A DNA stretch of 35,510 nt from Desulfovirgula sp. (GCA_020725525.1 DYEX01000093.1:1-35510), one strand, 5' to 3'. Shown: positions 1-8,959, numbered from the stretch's first letter. Numbers and translations are program-made. The notes: generated by a model from the sequence alone, not told the origin.

Positions 1-39
1 GGAATGAGGGAACTGGTGAGCCGGTTCAGGCTGGAGTAA
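1..39 (+). CDS. C-terminal end of an upstream gene (partial)
   Basis: The first frame is open from base 1 to a TAA at 37-39 and is followed 15 bases later by a strong intrinsic terminator, which is what the end of a gene looks like. Only about a dozen residues are visible (ending RFRLE), so the product cannot be recognised. Confidence 0.4.
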   Translation, partial: GMRELVSRFRLE

Positions 40-54
40 TTCAGTAATTAAGGC

Positions 55-90
55 AAAAGCGGGCTTGCGGCAGAGCAGCCCGCTTTTTGT
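55..90 (+). terminator. Rho-independent terminator
   Basis: The 8-bp arms agcgggct (58-65) and agcccgct (77-84) flank a loop, with an A-run before and a T-run after. It ends the transcript of the gene that enters from the left, so the MFS gene downstream needs its own promoter somewhere in 90-270. Confidence 0.85.
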
Positions 91-269
91 ACGATAGGTC
101 ATCTGTCAATCCGGAGCCGGTTGATTTCCTTCAAATTATTGAGTTCGTTTATCGTTCCCTGATATTTTCGGGGGCAGGGAAAACAGCGGCTTGTAGAGAA
201 TTGACGTGTATTCGGAATATAAGCAATCAGAGAGAGTTACTTTTAGAGGACGGTGTCATTGGCCCCAGG

Positions 270-1544
270 ATGGTCTCCAGAGACATGAAAACAATCCCCA
301 ATCCGGGACAAAGAAAGCGCCCGGGATTCAAAACCATTATTTCCTCCCTGCGCCACCGGAATTTCCGCCTTTTCTGGACCGGACAGTGCATTTCCCTGGT
401 AGGTACCTGGATGCAGAATATGGCTCAATCCTGGCTGGTGCTGGAACTGACCGGTTCGCCATTTTTGCTGGGGCTGGTGGGAGCTTTGCAGTTTGTTCCC
501 TTGCTCCTCTTTGCCCTGTTTACCGGGGCGGTGGCCGACCGCCTGCCCAAACGTCCACTACTCCTGTTTGCCCAGGGCATGTCCATGCTCATTGCCCTTG
601 TTCTGGGCCTGCTCACCCTTTTCAATGTGGTGCAGTACTGGCACGTGGCCGTGCTGGCCTTTCTTTTGGGCGCCATGCATGCCCTGGACATGCCGGTGCG
701 CCAGGCCTTTATCGTAGAGCTGGTAGGTCGGGATGATTTGATGAATGCCATTGCCCTGAATTCCTCCGTATTCAACGGGGCGCGCATCATTGGTCCGGCC
801 GTGGCCGGTCTGGTGATCAGCACCGTGGGGATTGCCGCCTGCTTTCTGGCCAACGCCGCCAGCTTTTTGTTTGTGCTGGGTGGGCTGTTATTGGTCCGGG
901 TGAGGGAGGAGGTAGATGGCAGGGGAGGTCATCAAAATCTGTGGGAAGATGTGCGGGAGGGACTTGTCTATATCCATTCCAACCAGACGGTGTTTACCGT
1001 GCTGGCCATGGTTGGTGGTATGAGTGTTTTAGCCATGAATTTTAACGTGCTGGTGCCTGTTTTTGCCCGGGAGGTGTTGCACCGGCAGGCCCAGGGCTTT
1101 GGCTTTCTCATGTCTGCCACGGGTCTGGGTGCCTTTGCCGGCGCGCTTACCCTGGCCTACCTCAGTCACCGGGGTCCCCGGCTGAAATTGCTTCTGGCTG
1201 CCGCTTTTGGATTGTGTTTTTGCGAGCTGTTGCTGGCCCCGGTGCGCCTTTACTCCCTGGCCCTGGTGTTGCTGTGCCTGGCCGGCTTTGCCGTGAGCAC
1301 CTTCAGTGCTTCCGCCAACGCCACCATCCAGATGAACGTTCCCGACCACCTGCGGGGGCGGGTGATGAGCGTTTATTCCCTGGTGTTTATTGGCCTGGTG
1401 CCGGTAGGCAATTTTTTCAGCGGTACGGTGGCCCACCTCTGGGGTGCTCCGGCGGGGCTCGCCCTGGGAGGCGGCCTGGCTTTGCTGTTTCTACTTTTCC
1501 TTGGCCGCCGGCTGCTGCGGCATCAACAAACCCCAGTCTCTTAA
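270..1544 (+). CDS. MFS transporter, MFS_3/EntS-like drug or metabolite exporter
   Basis: This is a 12-helix major facilitator superfamily protein of about 424 residues, in the branch related to the enterobactin exporter EntS and macrolide efflux proteins. The N-terminal signature (RNFRLFWTGQ, then GTWMQNMAQSWLVLELT) and the loop 2-3 motif A variant GAVADRLPKRPLL are clear, and hydrophobic segments run to the C-terminus. Such proteins are secondary antiporters in the cytoplasmic membrane; the substrate cannot be deduced. The frame is open upstream to a TTG inside the terminator at 87, but that stretch has no family similarity. ATG 270 and ATG 285 are the realistic starts, neither with a strong ribosome binding site. 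The gene stands alone and converges on the decarboxylase cluster. Confidence 0.85.
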   Translation: MVSRDMKTIPNPGQRKRPGFKTIISSLRHRNFRLFWTGQCISLVGTWMQNMAQSWLVLELTGSPFLLGLVGALQFVPLLLFALFTGAVADRLPKRPLLLFAQGMSMLIALVLGLLTLFNVVQYWHVAVLAFLLGAMHALDMPVRQAFIVELVGRDDLMNAIALNSSVFNGARIIGPAVAGLVISTVGIAACFLANAASFLFVLGGLLLVRVREEVDGRGGHQNLWEDVREGLVYIHSNQTVFTVLAMVGGMSVLAMNFNVLVPVFAREVLHRQAQGFGFLMSATGLGAFAGALTLAYLSHRGPRLKLLLAAAFGLCFCELLLAPVRLYSLALVLLCLAGFAVSTFSASANATIQMNVPDHLRGRVMSVYSLVFIGLVPVGNFFSGTVAHLWGAPAGLALGGGLALLFLLFLGRRLLRHQQTPVS

Positions 1545-1545
1545 A

Positions 1546-1580
1546 TAAAAAAACCGGGAAACTTCACTGAGTTCCCCGGC
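1546..1580 (-). terminator. Terminator of the decarboxylase cluster (minus strand)
   Basis: Arms at 1554-1563 and 1570-1579 form a 10-bp GC-rich stem. On the minus strand the stem is followed by seven Ts (the A-run at 1547-1553), so it terminates transcription coming from oadB. It lies in the short gap between the convergent MFS and oadB genes. Confidence 0.8.
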
Positions 1581-1600
1581 GTGCCAAAGGGGTTTTTCCC

Positions 1601-2716
1601 TTAGTGAATGGCCGTGATAAAGGCCCCGGCAGCCACAGCCGTACCGATTACGCCGGCCACGTTCGGCCCCATGGCGTGCATGAGCAGGTAGTTCTGCGGG
1701 TTGGCTTCCGAACCAAGCATATGTACCACCCGGGCGGCCATGGGAACGGCGGATACTCCTGCCGCGCCGATCAACGGGTTGACCTTGTTCGTGGTAAACA
1801 GGTTCATGATCTTGGCGATCAGGATGCCGCCGGCAGCCGCGAAGGCAAAGGCCACGATACCGAGAATGAAGATGTAAATGGTTTGGGGTTTAAGGAAAGT
1901 TTCCGCCGACATGGTGGCGCCAACACCCAGGCCCAAAAAGATGGTCACGATATTCATCAGTTCATTGCGGGAAACGTCGGTAAGGCGCTGGACCACACCC
2001 GATTCCATGAACAGGTTGCCCAGCATGAACATGGCGATTAATGGCGCCGATTTGGGCACCAGCAGGATAATCACCAGGCTGGCCAGCAGGGGGAACAGGA
2101 TCTTTTCTCCCTTGCTTACCGGGCGCATTTGTTTCATGACCATGGCCCGCTCCCTGGGCGTGGTCAGCAGCTTGGCCACCGGCGGGATAATCAGGGGCAC
2201 CAGGGCCATGTAGGAGTAAGCGGCCACGGAAACCGCCCCCATCAGGTGCGGAGCCAGGTTGGCCGAAAGGAAGATGGTGGTGGGCCCGTCGGCACCGCCA
2301 ATAATGCCGATGACGGCCGCTTCGGCAATGTTAAAACCAAACAACAGGGCGGTGAAGAAGGCCGCGTAAACTCCCAGCTGGGCGGCCGCACCCAGCAGTA
2401 AAGTCTTGGGATTGGCAATTACCGGACCGAAGTCGGTCATGGCTCCCAGACCGAGGAAGATCAGGGGAGGAATCAATTCGTTCTGGATGCCGTTATGGAA
2501 GAACATGTAGTACAGTCCTCCCGGTTCCATCAGTCCGGTGAGGGGAAAATTGGCTGCGAAAATGCCGAAACTAATCGGCACCAGCAGGAGGGGTTCGACC
2601 CCCTTTTTAATGGCCAGATACATCAGGGCAAAAGCGACCGCCCACATGATTAAATTGCCCGGGGTCAGGTTAAGGAGCCCGGTGCTGTTTATGGCCTCGG
2701 TCAGTTGCTCCAGCAT
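1601..2716 (-). CDS. oadB: Sodium-ion-translocating decarboxylase beta subunit (OadB/MmdB/GcdB family)
   Basis: This is the integral membrane subunit of a Na+-pumping biotin-dependent decarboxylase. It couples decarboxylation of carboxybiotin to Na+ export. The family hallmarks are present: many hydrophobic helices, GGADGPTTIF with the aspartate needed for Na+ transport, VSAVPMAARV, and the C-terminal NYLLMHAMGPNVAGVIGTA. The length (371 residues) is normal for a beta subunit without extra N-terminal segments. The frame opens at GTG 2722, but ATG 2716 has the G-rich ribosome binding site (2723-2730) at proper distance. It is third in a minus-strand operon after the small membrane subunit and the biotin carrier. 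The substrate (oxaloacetate, methylmalonyl-CoA, glutaconyl-CoA or malonate) is set by the alpha subunit, which is not in this window. Confidence 0.93.
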   Translation of the reverse strand: MLEQLTEAINSTGLLNLTPGNLIMWAVAFALMYLAIKKGVEPLLLVPISFGIFAANFPLTGLMEPGGLYYMFFHNGIQNELIPPLIFLGLGAMTDFGPVIANPKTLLLGAAAQLGVYAAFFTALLFGFNIAEAAVIGIIGGADGPTTIFLSANLAPHLMGAVSVAAYSYMALVPLIIPPVAKLLTTPRERAMVMKQMRPVSKGEKILFPLLASLVIILLVPKSAPLIAMFMLGNLFMESGVVQRLTDVSRNELMNIVTIFLGLGVGATMSAETFLKPQTIYIFILGIVAFAFAAAGGILIAKIMNLFTTNKVNPLIGAAGVSAVPMAARVVHMLGSEANPQNYLLMHAMGPNVAGVIGTAVAAGAFITAIH

Positions 2717-2733
2717 AGCCACCCCCCCTTTTC

Positions 2734-2949
2734 TTATTCCAGGGTCAGGATTACCGTATCGGGGTTGACCACATCACCCGGGTTTGCCTTTATTTCCTTG
2801 ACCACACCGCTGGCCGGAGCGTAGATTTTGACATACATTTTCATGGCTTCGATGGTGGCCACAGGGTCATTTTCTTTCACCTGATCTCCAACTTTTACGT
2901 CAACTGAAATTAACTTGCCCACCATGGGGGAATTTACCGGAGTAGCCAC
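2734..2949 (-). CDS. Stand-alone biotin carrier protein of a decarboxylase
   Basis: A 71-residue biotinyl/lipoyl domain with little else. The biotinylation motif EAMKM places the biotinylated lysine at residue 37, and the paired hairpins around SPMVGKL and APASGVV are typical of the fold. It would carry CO2 as carboxybiotin from the carboxyltransferase to the membrane beta subunit encoded next. The start is GTG 2949, with a consensus AAGGAGGT site 8-9 bases upstream; the gene ends 17 bases before the OadB start. Unlike many biotin carriers it has no long Ala/Pro linker, comparable to the short form in some Clostridia. Confidence 0.92.
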   Translation of the reverse strand: MATPVNSPMVGKLISVDVKVGDQVKENDPVATIEAMKMYVKIYAPASGVVKEIKANPGDVVNPDTVILTLE

Positions 2950-2971
2950 TTAACAAAACCTCCTTCCTTCT

Positions 2972-3160
2972 TCAGTGAATGGTAACTGTGTTGCCCTGAA
3001 CCGGCGCCTTTTGGTCTGACCGGGCAGTGGCTTTTTTACTGGCGCTGCAGGCAAACAGCCAGCCGGAAACTCCGACCGCCGCACTTAGTATGCCCAGTGC
3101 CAGGAATACCGAAACAATGCCGCTGACGGCCACTACCAGAGCATTAGTCCAGTCGATCAT
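2972..3160 (-). CDS. Small OadG-like membrane subunit of the decarboxylase
   Basis: A 62-residue protein with one hydrophobic helix (about residues 8-32, ALVVAVSGIVSVFLALGILSA) followed by a polar, lysine-containing tail. This layout matches the gamma/delta subunits (OadG, MmdD) that hold the Na+-pump decarboxylase together. It is first in the operon, directly ahead of the biotin carrier and OadB, which supports the role more than sequence identity does. The frame extends to 3184, but AAAGGAGGT lies just before ATG 3160, so the first eight codons of the longer frame are really the ribosome binding region. Confidence 0.75.
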   Translation of the reverse strand: MIDWTNALVVAVSGIVSVFLALGILSAAVGVSGWLFACSASKKATARSDQKAPVQGNTVTIH

Positions 3161-3250
3161 TACCCACACCTCCTTTGCCTTCATTTTTCCCTGAACGGGC
3201 TGCGGGATTAACGGTTAATCTCCTTTTGATGTTTATTGTATTCAACAAAC

Positions 3251-3279
3251 AGTATATTGTATACACAATGAGCTTGCAA
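3251..3279 (-). promoter_or_regulatory. Sigma-A promoter of the decarboxylase operon, with a possible operator
   Basis: On the minus strand TTGCAA (3274-3279) and TATACT (3251-3256) are separated by exactly 17 bases. The spacer contains attgt-atac-acaat (3256-3269), an inverted repeat similar to GntR-family operators (TNGTNNACNA type). A repressor bound there would block RNA polymerase. The promoter is seen directly; the operator is an inference. Confidence 0.7.
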
Positions 3280-3451
3280 CACCCCCCTTCATCTTTCTAA
3301 AAAGAAAATTCAAAATTCTAAAGTCTAAAAGGGTAGTTTTTTTAACTTATGGAACACCTTTATTTCTTCCCGGATATTGCGGTCCAGTCCAGGCTCAAAA
3401 AACGTTGATTTCCCGCGGGTTGCCCGAATTAATTTTTTGAGAAATTTCTTA

Positions 3452-3480
3452 TTGCAGTTTTAATTTTCTTCAGGTAAAAT
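3452..3480 (+). promoter_or_regulatory. Candidate sigma-A promoter for tig
   Basis: TTGCAG (3452-3457) and TAAAAT (3475-3480) with a 17-base spacer. A second -10-like TATAAT lies at 3493-3498 without a good -35. Either would leave a leader of roughly 210-230 bases before tig. Confidence 0.45.
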
Positions 3481-3716
3481 ACCTTACTGGCGTATAATAG
3501 CATATATCAGGCCAGCAAGTGCTTTTGGCGGTGAATTTCTAGTTAAAAATATTTTTCAGCAGGGAGATAAAAAGCTTTTGTTCTGGAGGAAATATCCTTA
3601 CAACCGTAGAATTAAGGAATTAAGCAAAAATGGTTACACTATAGTACTGTTCGACCTACAATGGCAATAGGGGCTAAAACTGGTTATCAATAAAAGATGT
3701 GTAAGGGGGAGCATAG

Positions 3717-5033
3717 ATGAAAGCTAACGCGGAAAGGATAGAGAAAAATACTGTTTTACTGGAAGTAGAGGTAGATGCCGATCAATTTTCCCAGGCAATG
3801 GATAAGGCCTACCGGAAGCTGGTCAAGAAGGTTAACGTGCCCGGCTTCCGGCCTGGTAAAGCTCCCCGGATCATCCTGGAGCGGCATATCGGCAAACAGG
3901 CATTACTGGATGAAGCAGTTGAAATGCTGATTCCGGAAGCCTATTTTAAAGCAGTACAAGATACGGGTATCGAACCGGTGGCCCAGCCCCAGCTGGAACT
4001 GGTCCAGGTGGAAGAGGGTAAGCCGGTGGTTTTTAAGGCCAGGGTAGTGGTAAAGCCTGAAGTGGAACTGGGCCAGTACAAGGGTCTGGAAGTAACCCAA
4101 CCCAGTACGGAAGTAACGCCCGAGGATGTACAAAAAGAACTGGAACGGTTGCAAAACCGCCACGCCAGGCTGGTCAGCCTTGACGAGGGTACGGTTCAGG
4201 AAGGGGATCTGGTTACCATTGACTTTGAAGGCCGGGTAGACGGCGAACCCTTTGAAGGGGGGCTGGCTACCGATTATACCCTGGAGGTGGGGAACGCCGG
4301 GTTGATTCCCGGTTTTGAAGACCAGCTGGTGGGGATGGCCATAAACGAGACAAAAGAGATCACGGCCCGCTTTCCCGAGGACTATCCCAGGCCGGAGCTT
4401 TCGGGCAAGGAAGCCGTGTTCACCGTCACCGTGAAGGCCATCAAGCGCAAGGAGCTGGCCCCGCTGGATGACGAGTTTGCCAAGGACGTGAGTGAGTTTG
4501 ATACCCTGGAGGAATTAAGGGCAGACCTGGAGAATAAATTAAAACAAGCTGCCGAGGCCAGGGCAAAAGCAGAGATCCGTCAGGCTGTCCTGAAAAAGGC
4601 GGTGGAAAATGCACAGGTTGATATTCCTGAGGAAATGATTCAAACCCGTTTAAAGGAAATGCTTCAAAGCCTGGAGCGCCGCTTGATGGTCCAGGGCCTC
4701 ACCCTGGAAAATTACCTTAAGTACTCGAACAGCAGCGTGGAAGAAATGGAAGAACGCCTCCGCCCGGATGCCCGGGAAAGCCTGAAGACGATGCTGGTAC
4801 TGGATGCTATTGCCAGGACTGAAAACATCACCGTCAGTGAAGAAGAAATCCAGGCTGAAATTGAACGTATGGCCAAAGAAATGCAGCAGGATCCGGCAGT
4901 AGTGCGTAAAGTGGTGGAAAGCCAGGGCCAGCTGGAGGCGGTCGTAACGGGGTTGGTGCGGGAAAAAGTCCTGCAGTTTCTGGTGGATCGGGCAAATATA
5001 GTCGAACAGGCCGGAGCACCCGCAGCGGAGTAA
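3717..5033 (+). CDS. tig: Trigger factor, ribosome-associated chaperone and peptidyl-prolyl isomerase
   Basis: Trigger factor binds next to the ribosome exit tunnel and shields nascent chains. The ribosome-docking signature GFRPGKAPR is at residues 43-51. An FKBP-type isomerase domain follows (about 150-245, with TIDFEGRVDGEPFEGG and IPGFEDQLVGM), then a charged helical C-terminal chaperone region ending near AGAPAAE. The length (438) is typical. The start ATG 3717 has AAGGGGGAG upstream. It is first in the conserved tig-clpP-clpX-lon block. Confidence 0.97.
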   Translation: MKANAERIEKNTVLLEVEVDADQFSQAMDKAYRKLVKKVNVPGFRPGKAPRIILERHIGKQALLDEAVEMLIPEAYFKAVQDTGIEPVAQPQLELVQVEEGKPVVFKARVVVKPEVELGQYKGLEVTQPSTEVTPEDVQKELERLQNRHARLVSLDEGTVQEGDLVTIDFEGRVDGEPFEGGLATDYTLEVGNAGLIPGFEDQLVGMAINETKEITARFPEDYPRPELSGKEAVFTVTVKAIKRKELAPLDDEFAKDVSEFDTLEELRADLENKLKQAAEARAKAEIRQAVLKKAVENAQVDIPEEMIQTRLKEMLQSLERRLMVQGLTLENYLKYSNSSVEEMEERLRPDARESLKTMLVLDAIARTENITVSEEEIQAEIERMAKEMQQDPAVVRKVVESQGQLEAVVTGLVREKVLQFLVDRANIVEQAGAPAAE

Positions 5034-5152
5034 AATTCCCGGTAAAATTTTCAGTGGTGCTTGAGACAGGTTGGCTGACCGCTTGCCATTCCCGCGCGTG
5101 AGAACGGCTCGCCAGATTCATCATCCTACTTTACGCAGGAGGTAACATTATC

Positions 5153-5746
5153 ATGTCGACTTTAGTACCGATTGTCGTTGAGCAAACCAACCGCGGTGAG
5201 CGGGCATACGATATTTACTCCCGTCTATTAAAGGACCGGATAATTTTCATCGGCGGACCCATAGACGATCATGTGGCCAATCTGGTTATAGCCCAGATGC
5301 TTTTCCTGGAGGCCGAGGATCCCGAAAAAGATATCCATTTTTACATCAACTCCCCCGGCGGCGTTGTCACTGCCGGGCTCGCCATTTACGATACCATGCA
5401 GTACATTAAACCGGATGTTTCCACCATCTGCCTGGGGCAGGCCGCCAGCATGGGCTCCTTTTTGCTGGCTGCCGGAGCCAGGGGCAAGCGCTATGCCCTG
5501 CCCTACGCCCGGATCATGTTGCACCAGCCCCTGGGCGGGGTGCAGGGTCAGGCGACGGAAATTGAGATCCATGCCCGGGAGATCCTGCGCATAAAGGATA
5601 CCTTGAATGAACTGCTGGCCAAACATACCGGCCAGCCCAGGGAAAAAATTGCCCGGGATACTGATCGAGACTTCTTTATGTCCGCTGAGGAAGCAAAAGA
5701 ATATGGTATCATCGATGAGGTGTTGACCTATCGCAAGTCAAAATAA
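5153..5746 (+). CDS. clpP: ATP-dependent Clp protease proteolytic subunit
   Basis: ClpP forms a double-heptamer serine protease chamber fed by ClpX or ClpC. The catalytic triad is visible as Ser99 (GQAASMGSF), His124 (RIMLHQP) and Asp173 (TDRDFFM). INSPGG near residue 65 is the oxyanion/handle region. The 197-residue length is standard, with a short N-terminal propeptide-like segment. The start ATG 5153 follows GCAGGAGGT. It lies 119 bases after tig and 15 bases before clpX, implying co-translation of protease and unfoldase. Confidence 0.98.
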   Translation: MSTLVPIVVEQTNRGERAYDIYSRLLKDRIIFIGGPIDDHVANLVIAQMLFLEAEDPEKDIHFYINSPGGVVTAGLAIYDTMQYIKPDVSTICLGQAASMGSFLLAAGARGKRYALPYARIMLHQPLGGVQGQATEIEIHAREILRIKDTLNELLAKHTGQPREKIARDTDRDFFMSAEEAKEYGIIDEVLTYRKSK

Positions 5747-5761
5747 AAGAGGTGTTTAGCT

Positions 5762-7012
5762 ATGTTTAACGACAAAGGTCAGCTCAAGTGCTCCTTCTGC
5801 GGCAAACTCCAGGACCAGGTCAAAAAACTGGTGGCCGGTCCCGGGGTGTACATTTGCGATGAGTGCATTGAGCTTTGCAACGAAATTATTGAAGAGGAAC
5901 TGAGCGAGGACCTTGGGCTTGACCTGGGGGACATCCCGAAGCCCAAGGAAATAAAAGAAATACTGGACCAGTACGTCATCGGCCAGGAGCAGGCCAAGAA
6001 AACCCTGGCGGTGGCGGTTTACAATCACTACAAGCGTATCAATCTGGGTGGAAAAATAGACGATGTGGAACTGCAAAAGAGCAACATTATCATGCTGGGG
6101 CCCACGGGCTGCGGTAAAACTTTGCTGGCCCAGACGTTGGCCCGGTTGCTCAACGTTCCCTTCGCCATTGCCGATGCCACATCCCTGACCGAGGCCGGTT
6201 ACGTGGGAGAGGACGTGGAAAACATCCTGCTCAAACTCATCCAGGCGGCCGATTATGATGTGGAGAAGGCGGAGAAGGGCATCGTCTATATTGACGAAAT
6301 TGATAAAATCGCCCGCAAGTCGGAAAACCCCTCCATCACCCGGGACGTTTCCGGTGAGGGGGTGCAGCAGGCTCTCTTGAAGATCCTGGAGGGTACGGTG
6401 GCCAGCGTGCCGCCCCAGGGCGGTCGCAAGCACCCCCACCAGGAGTTCATCCAGCTGGACACCACCAATATATTGTTTATCTGCGGCGGTGCCTTTGACG
6501 GCATTGAGAAGATCATCCAGAACCGCATCGGGAAAAAGGGCCTGGGTTTCGGTGCCGAGATTCAGAACAAACGGGATCAAAAAATCGGGGAAATATTGAG
6601 TCAAATTCTGCCGGAGGACCTGCTTAAATACGGTCTGATCCCCGAGTTTGTCGGCCGGTTACCCATTATAGTGACCCTGGATGCCCTGGATGAGGAAGCC
6701 CTCATCCGCATCCTCACCGAACCCAGGAATGCCCTGGTCAAGCAGTATGAAAAGCTTTTCGAGCTGGACGGGGTGAGCCTGGAGTTCCATCCCGATGCCT
6801 TACGGACGGTGGCCCAGGAGGCCCTCAAGCGCAACACCGGCGCCCGGGGGCTGCGGGCCATCCTGGAGGACATCATGCTGGACGTGATGTATGAAATTCC
6901 CTCCCGGGAAGATATTGCCAGGGTGATCATCACCAGGGACACCATTCTGAAAAAAGAGAAACCCCTGGTGGTGGCCGTAGACCGCAAGAAGAAGAAGGAA
7001 GAAACGGCGTAA
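5762..7012 (+). CDS. clpX: ATP-dependent Clp protease ATP-binding subunit ClpX
   Basis: ClpX is the AAA+ hexamer that recognises, unfolds and feeds substrates to ClpP. The N-terminal C4 zinc-binding domain has Cys10, Cys13, Cys32 and Cys35. It continues with Walker A GPTGCGKT, the pore loop GYVG, Walker [11 protein letters not shown], the RKH loop (GGRKHPHQE) and the C-terminal small AAA+ domain with [11 protein letters not shown]. The ClpP-docking IGF-type loop appears as the KGLGFGAEI region. The length (416) is typical. The start has an AGAGGTG site 7 bases upstream, and the gene is followed by a strong terminator. Confidence 0.98.
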   Translation: MFNDKGQLKCSFCGKLQDQVKKLVAGPGVYICDECIELCNEIIEEELSEDLGLDLGDIPKPKEIKEILDQYVIGQEQAKKTLAVAVYNHYKRINLGGKIDDVELQKSNIIMLGPTGCGKTLLAQTLARLLNVPFAIADATSLTEAGYVGEDVENILLKLIQAADYDVEKAEKGIVYIDEIDKIARKSENPSITRDVSGEGVQQALLKILEGTVASVPPQGGRKHPHQEFIQLDTTNILFICGGAFDGIEKIIQNRIGKKGLGFGAEIQNKRDQKIGEILSQILPEDLLKYGLIPEFVGRLPIIVTLDALDEEALIRILTEPRNALVKQYEKLFELDGVSLEFHPDALRTVAQEALKRNTGARGLRAILEDIMLDVMYEIPSREDIARVIITRDTILKKEKPLVVAVDRKKKKEETA

Positions 7013-7040
7013 TTGCCGGAAGGTGAAATACAGATTGCAG

Positions 7041-7072
7041 GCACACGTAGCCCTACGTGTGCATTTTTGTTT
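7041..7072 (+). terminator. Terminator after clpX
   Basis: A perfect 10-bp inverted repeat (7041-7050 with 7053-7062, gcacacgtag and its complement) is followed by atttttgttt. It separates the tig-clpP-clpX unit from lonB, which therefore has its own promoter. Confidence 0.9.
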
Positions 7073-7115
7073 CATGCGGGGATACTCAGTTAACTGTGAA
7101 AAATAGGGTGGCGGT

Positions 7116-7145
7116 GTTTTTTAGATGCATAAAAAGGCAATAATA
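7116..7145 (+). promoter_or_regulatory. Sigma-F-like (forespore) promoter of lonB
   Basis: GTTTT (7116-7120) and GGCAATAATA (7136-7145) are separated by 15 bases. They match the sigma-F pattern (GYWTA, about 15 bases, GGnnAnAnTR) at four of five -35 positions and throughout the -10. In Bacillus subtilis lonB is a sigma-F gene, which fits. The start site would fall about 15 bases before the ribosome binding site. Confidence 0.55.
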
Positions 7146-7180
7146 GATCTTGCCAGAATTCAAGGCAAGGAGGCATGACC

Positions 7181-8917
7181 GTGGCAGAGTTTCCCGGGGG
7201 ACTGGGCAGCTTGATTACCTTTATTCAGGTATTTTTTGGGGTGATCATCGGGCTTTACTTCTGGAACCTGTTAAAGGCCCAGCAGGGTAATAGAACGGCT
7301 GTCGAGCGGGAGTCCCGGAAAGAAATAGAGAAACTGCAGCGTCTGCGGTCCATTTCCCTCACCGAACCCCTGGCCGAAAAAACCAGACCCAGCAAATTTG
7401 AGGAGATCGTTGGCCAGGAGGAGGGGCTGCGATCCCTGCGGGCGGCCCTTTGCGGCCCCAACCCGCAGCACGTCATTATTTACGGGCCACCCGGAGTGGG
7501 CAAGACGGCGGCCGCCAGGCTGGTGCTGGAGGAGGCCAAAAAAAATCCCCATTCTCCCTTTAAGGAAAATGCCCGATTTGTGGAAGTGGACGCCACCACC
7601 GCCCGTTTTGACGAGCGGGGCATTGCCGATCCCCTCATTGGTTCAGTTCACGATCCCATCTACCAGGGCGCCGGGCCCATGGGTATGGCCGGCATACCCC
7701 AGCCCAAACCGGGGGCGGTAACCAGAGCCCACGGGGGACTGCTTTTTATTGATGAAATTGGTGAACTACACCCGGTTCAGATGAATAAACTGCTCAAAGT
7801 AATGGAAGACCGCAAGGTTTTGTTGGAAAGTGCTTATTACAGTTCCGAAGATCCGAATATTCCCGGCCATATCCATGATATCTTTCAGAACGGGCTGCCC
7901 GCGGATTTTCGCCTGGTTGGAGCCACCACCCGCACTCCGGAGGAAATTCCACCGGCTTTACGCTCCCGCTGTGTGGAGATCTTTTTCCGCCCCCTGTTGC
8001 CCCATGAAATTGAGATTATTGCCGCCAATGCCGCCCGCAGGGCCGGTTTTCCCCTGGATGAGCGGGGGCTGGCTGTAATCAAAAAGTTTGCCACCAGCGG
8101 GCGGGAAGCGGTAAACATTGTGCAGATTGCCGCCGGCATTGCCCTGACCGAGGGGCGCCAGCAAATTGGTGCGGCCGATGTGGAATGGGTGGTGCACAGC
8201 GGCCAGTACAGTCCCCGGCCGGAAAAGAAGGTCGGTTCCCAGCCCCAGGTGGGCCTGGTCAACGGCCTGGCCGTTTACGGCCCGAACATGGGGGCGCTTT
8301 TAGAAATTGAAGCCAACGCCCTGCCCGCACCCCGGGGCCAGGGCAGGGTGATGGTCACCGGCGTGGTGGACGAAGAAGAGGTGAACGGGCGGGGACGGAC
8401 CATGCGGCGCAAGAGCATGGCCCGGGGGGCGGTGGAAAACGTGCTCACCGTCCTGCGCCGTGTCACTGCCGTGGATCCCCGGGACTACGATATACATGTG
8501 AATTTTCCGGGGGGCATTCCTGTAGACGGGCCTTCGGCCGGGGTGGCGGTGGCTGCGGCGGTATACTCGGCCATTACCGGTATCCCGGTGGATAACCGGG
8601 TGGCCATGACCGGCGAGGTTTCCATCCGCGGTCTCGTGCTGCCCGTGGGTGGAATTGTGCCCAAAGTGGAGGCCGCCCGGCAGGCCGGGGCCCAAAGGGT
8701 GTTCATACCCCGGGAAAACTACCAGGAACTCTTCCGCCAGCTACCCGACGTAGAGGTGGTACCGGTGGACAGGCTGGAAGAGGTGCTCAAAGCGGCCCTG
8801 GTGGAGCAACCCGGCGCCGCCCGCAAAACCATCCTGCCGGCACCCCGGGATGTACTGGCGGCAGCGGGATTGCTTCCTTCCCCCGGCCTATCCTCAAACC
8901 GTTGTTCCGGAAGTTAA
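7181..8917 (+). CDS. lonB: ATP-dependent protease LonB (forespore type)
   Basis: LonB is a membrane-anchored Lon-family protease of spore formers, found in the forespore. An N-terminal hydrophobic helix (LITFIQVFFGVIIGLYFW) comes first, then an AAA+ module with Walker A GPPGVGKT and Walker B LLFIDEIGEL. The C-terminal Lon protease domain has Ser452 (PVDGPSAG) and Lys495 (VGGIVPKVE), 43 residues apart as in Lon. It lacks the large LonA N-terminal domain. The frame opens at ATG 7175, only one base from AAGGAGG, whereas GTG 7181 is 7 bases from it, so GTG was chosen (578 residues). It sits between its own promoter and terminator. Confidence 0.95.
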   Translation: MAEFPGGLGSLITFIQVFFGVIIGLYFWNLLKAQQGNRTAVERESRKEIEKLQRLRSISLTEPLAEKTRPSKFEEIVGQEEGLRSLRAALCGPNPQHVIIYGPPGVGKTAAARLVLEEAKKNPHSPFKENARFVEVDATTARFDERGIADPLIGSVHDPIYQGAGPMGMAGIPQPKPGAVTRAHGGLLFIDEIGELHPVQMNKLLKVMEDRKVLLESAYYSSEDPNIPGHIHDIFQNGLPADFRLVGATTRTPEEIPPALRSRCVEIFFRPLLPHEIEIIAANAARRAGFPLDERGLAVIKKFATSGREAVNIVQIAAGIALTEGRQQIGAADVEWVVHSGQYSPRPEKKVGSQPQVGLVNGLAVYGPNMGALLEIEANALPAPRGQGRVMVTGVVDEEEVNGRGRTMRRKSMARGAVENVLTVLRRVTAVDPRDYDIHVNFPGGIPVDGPSAGVAVAAAVYSAITGIPVDNRVAMTGEVSIRGLVLPVGGIVPKVEAARQAGAQRVFIPRENYQELFRQLPDVEVVPVDRLEEVLKAALVEQPGAARKTILPAPRDVLAAAGLLPSPGLSSNRCSGS

Positions 8918-8959
8918 TCAAAGCGAAAATATTTAGCAATAAACGTTTAGCTTTACCGG

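Larger units (their letters stand above)
3161..3716. other. AT-rich divergent intergenic region
   Basis: This 556-base stretch separates the minus-strand decarboxylase operon from plus-strand tig. It is distinctly more AT-rich than the surrounding genes. It holds the decarboxylase promoter near 3260 and a candidate tig promoter near 3460. No open frame with a ribosome binding site, RNA gene or riboswitch motif was recognised in the remainder. Confidence 0.6.

Noticed and set aside
87-269. N-terminal extension of the MFS protein from TTG 87
   Set aside because: The start codon lies in the T-run of a terminator and the translated stretch has no family similarity or ribosome binding site.
1029-1436. 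Long antisense frames inside the MFS gene and similar frames across most GC-rich genes here
   Set aside because: They mirror the codon bias of the genuine genes, lack ribosome binding sites and encode no recognisable domains.
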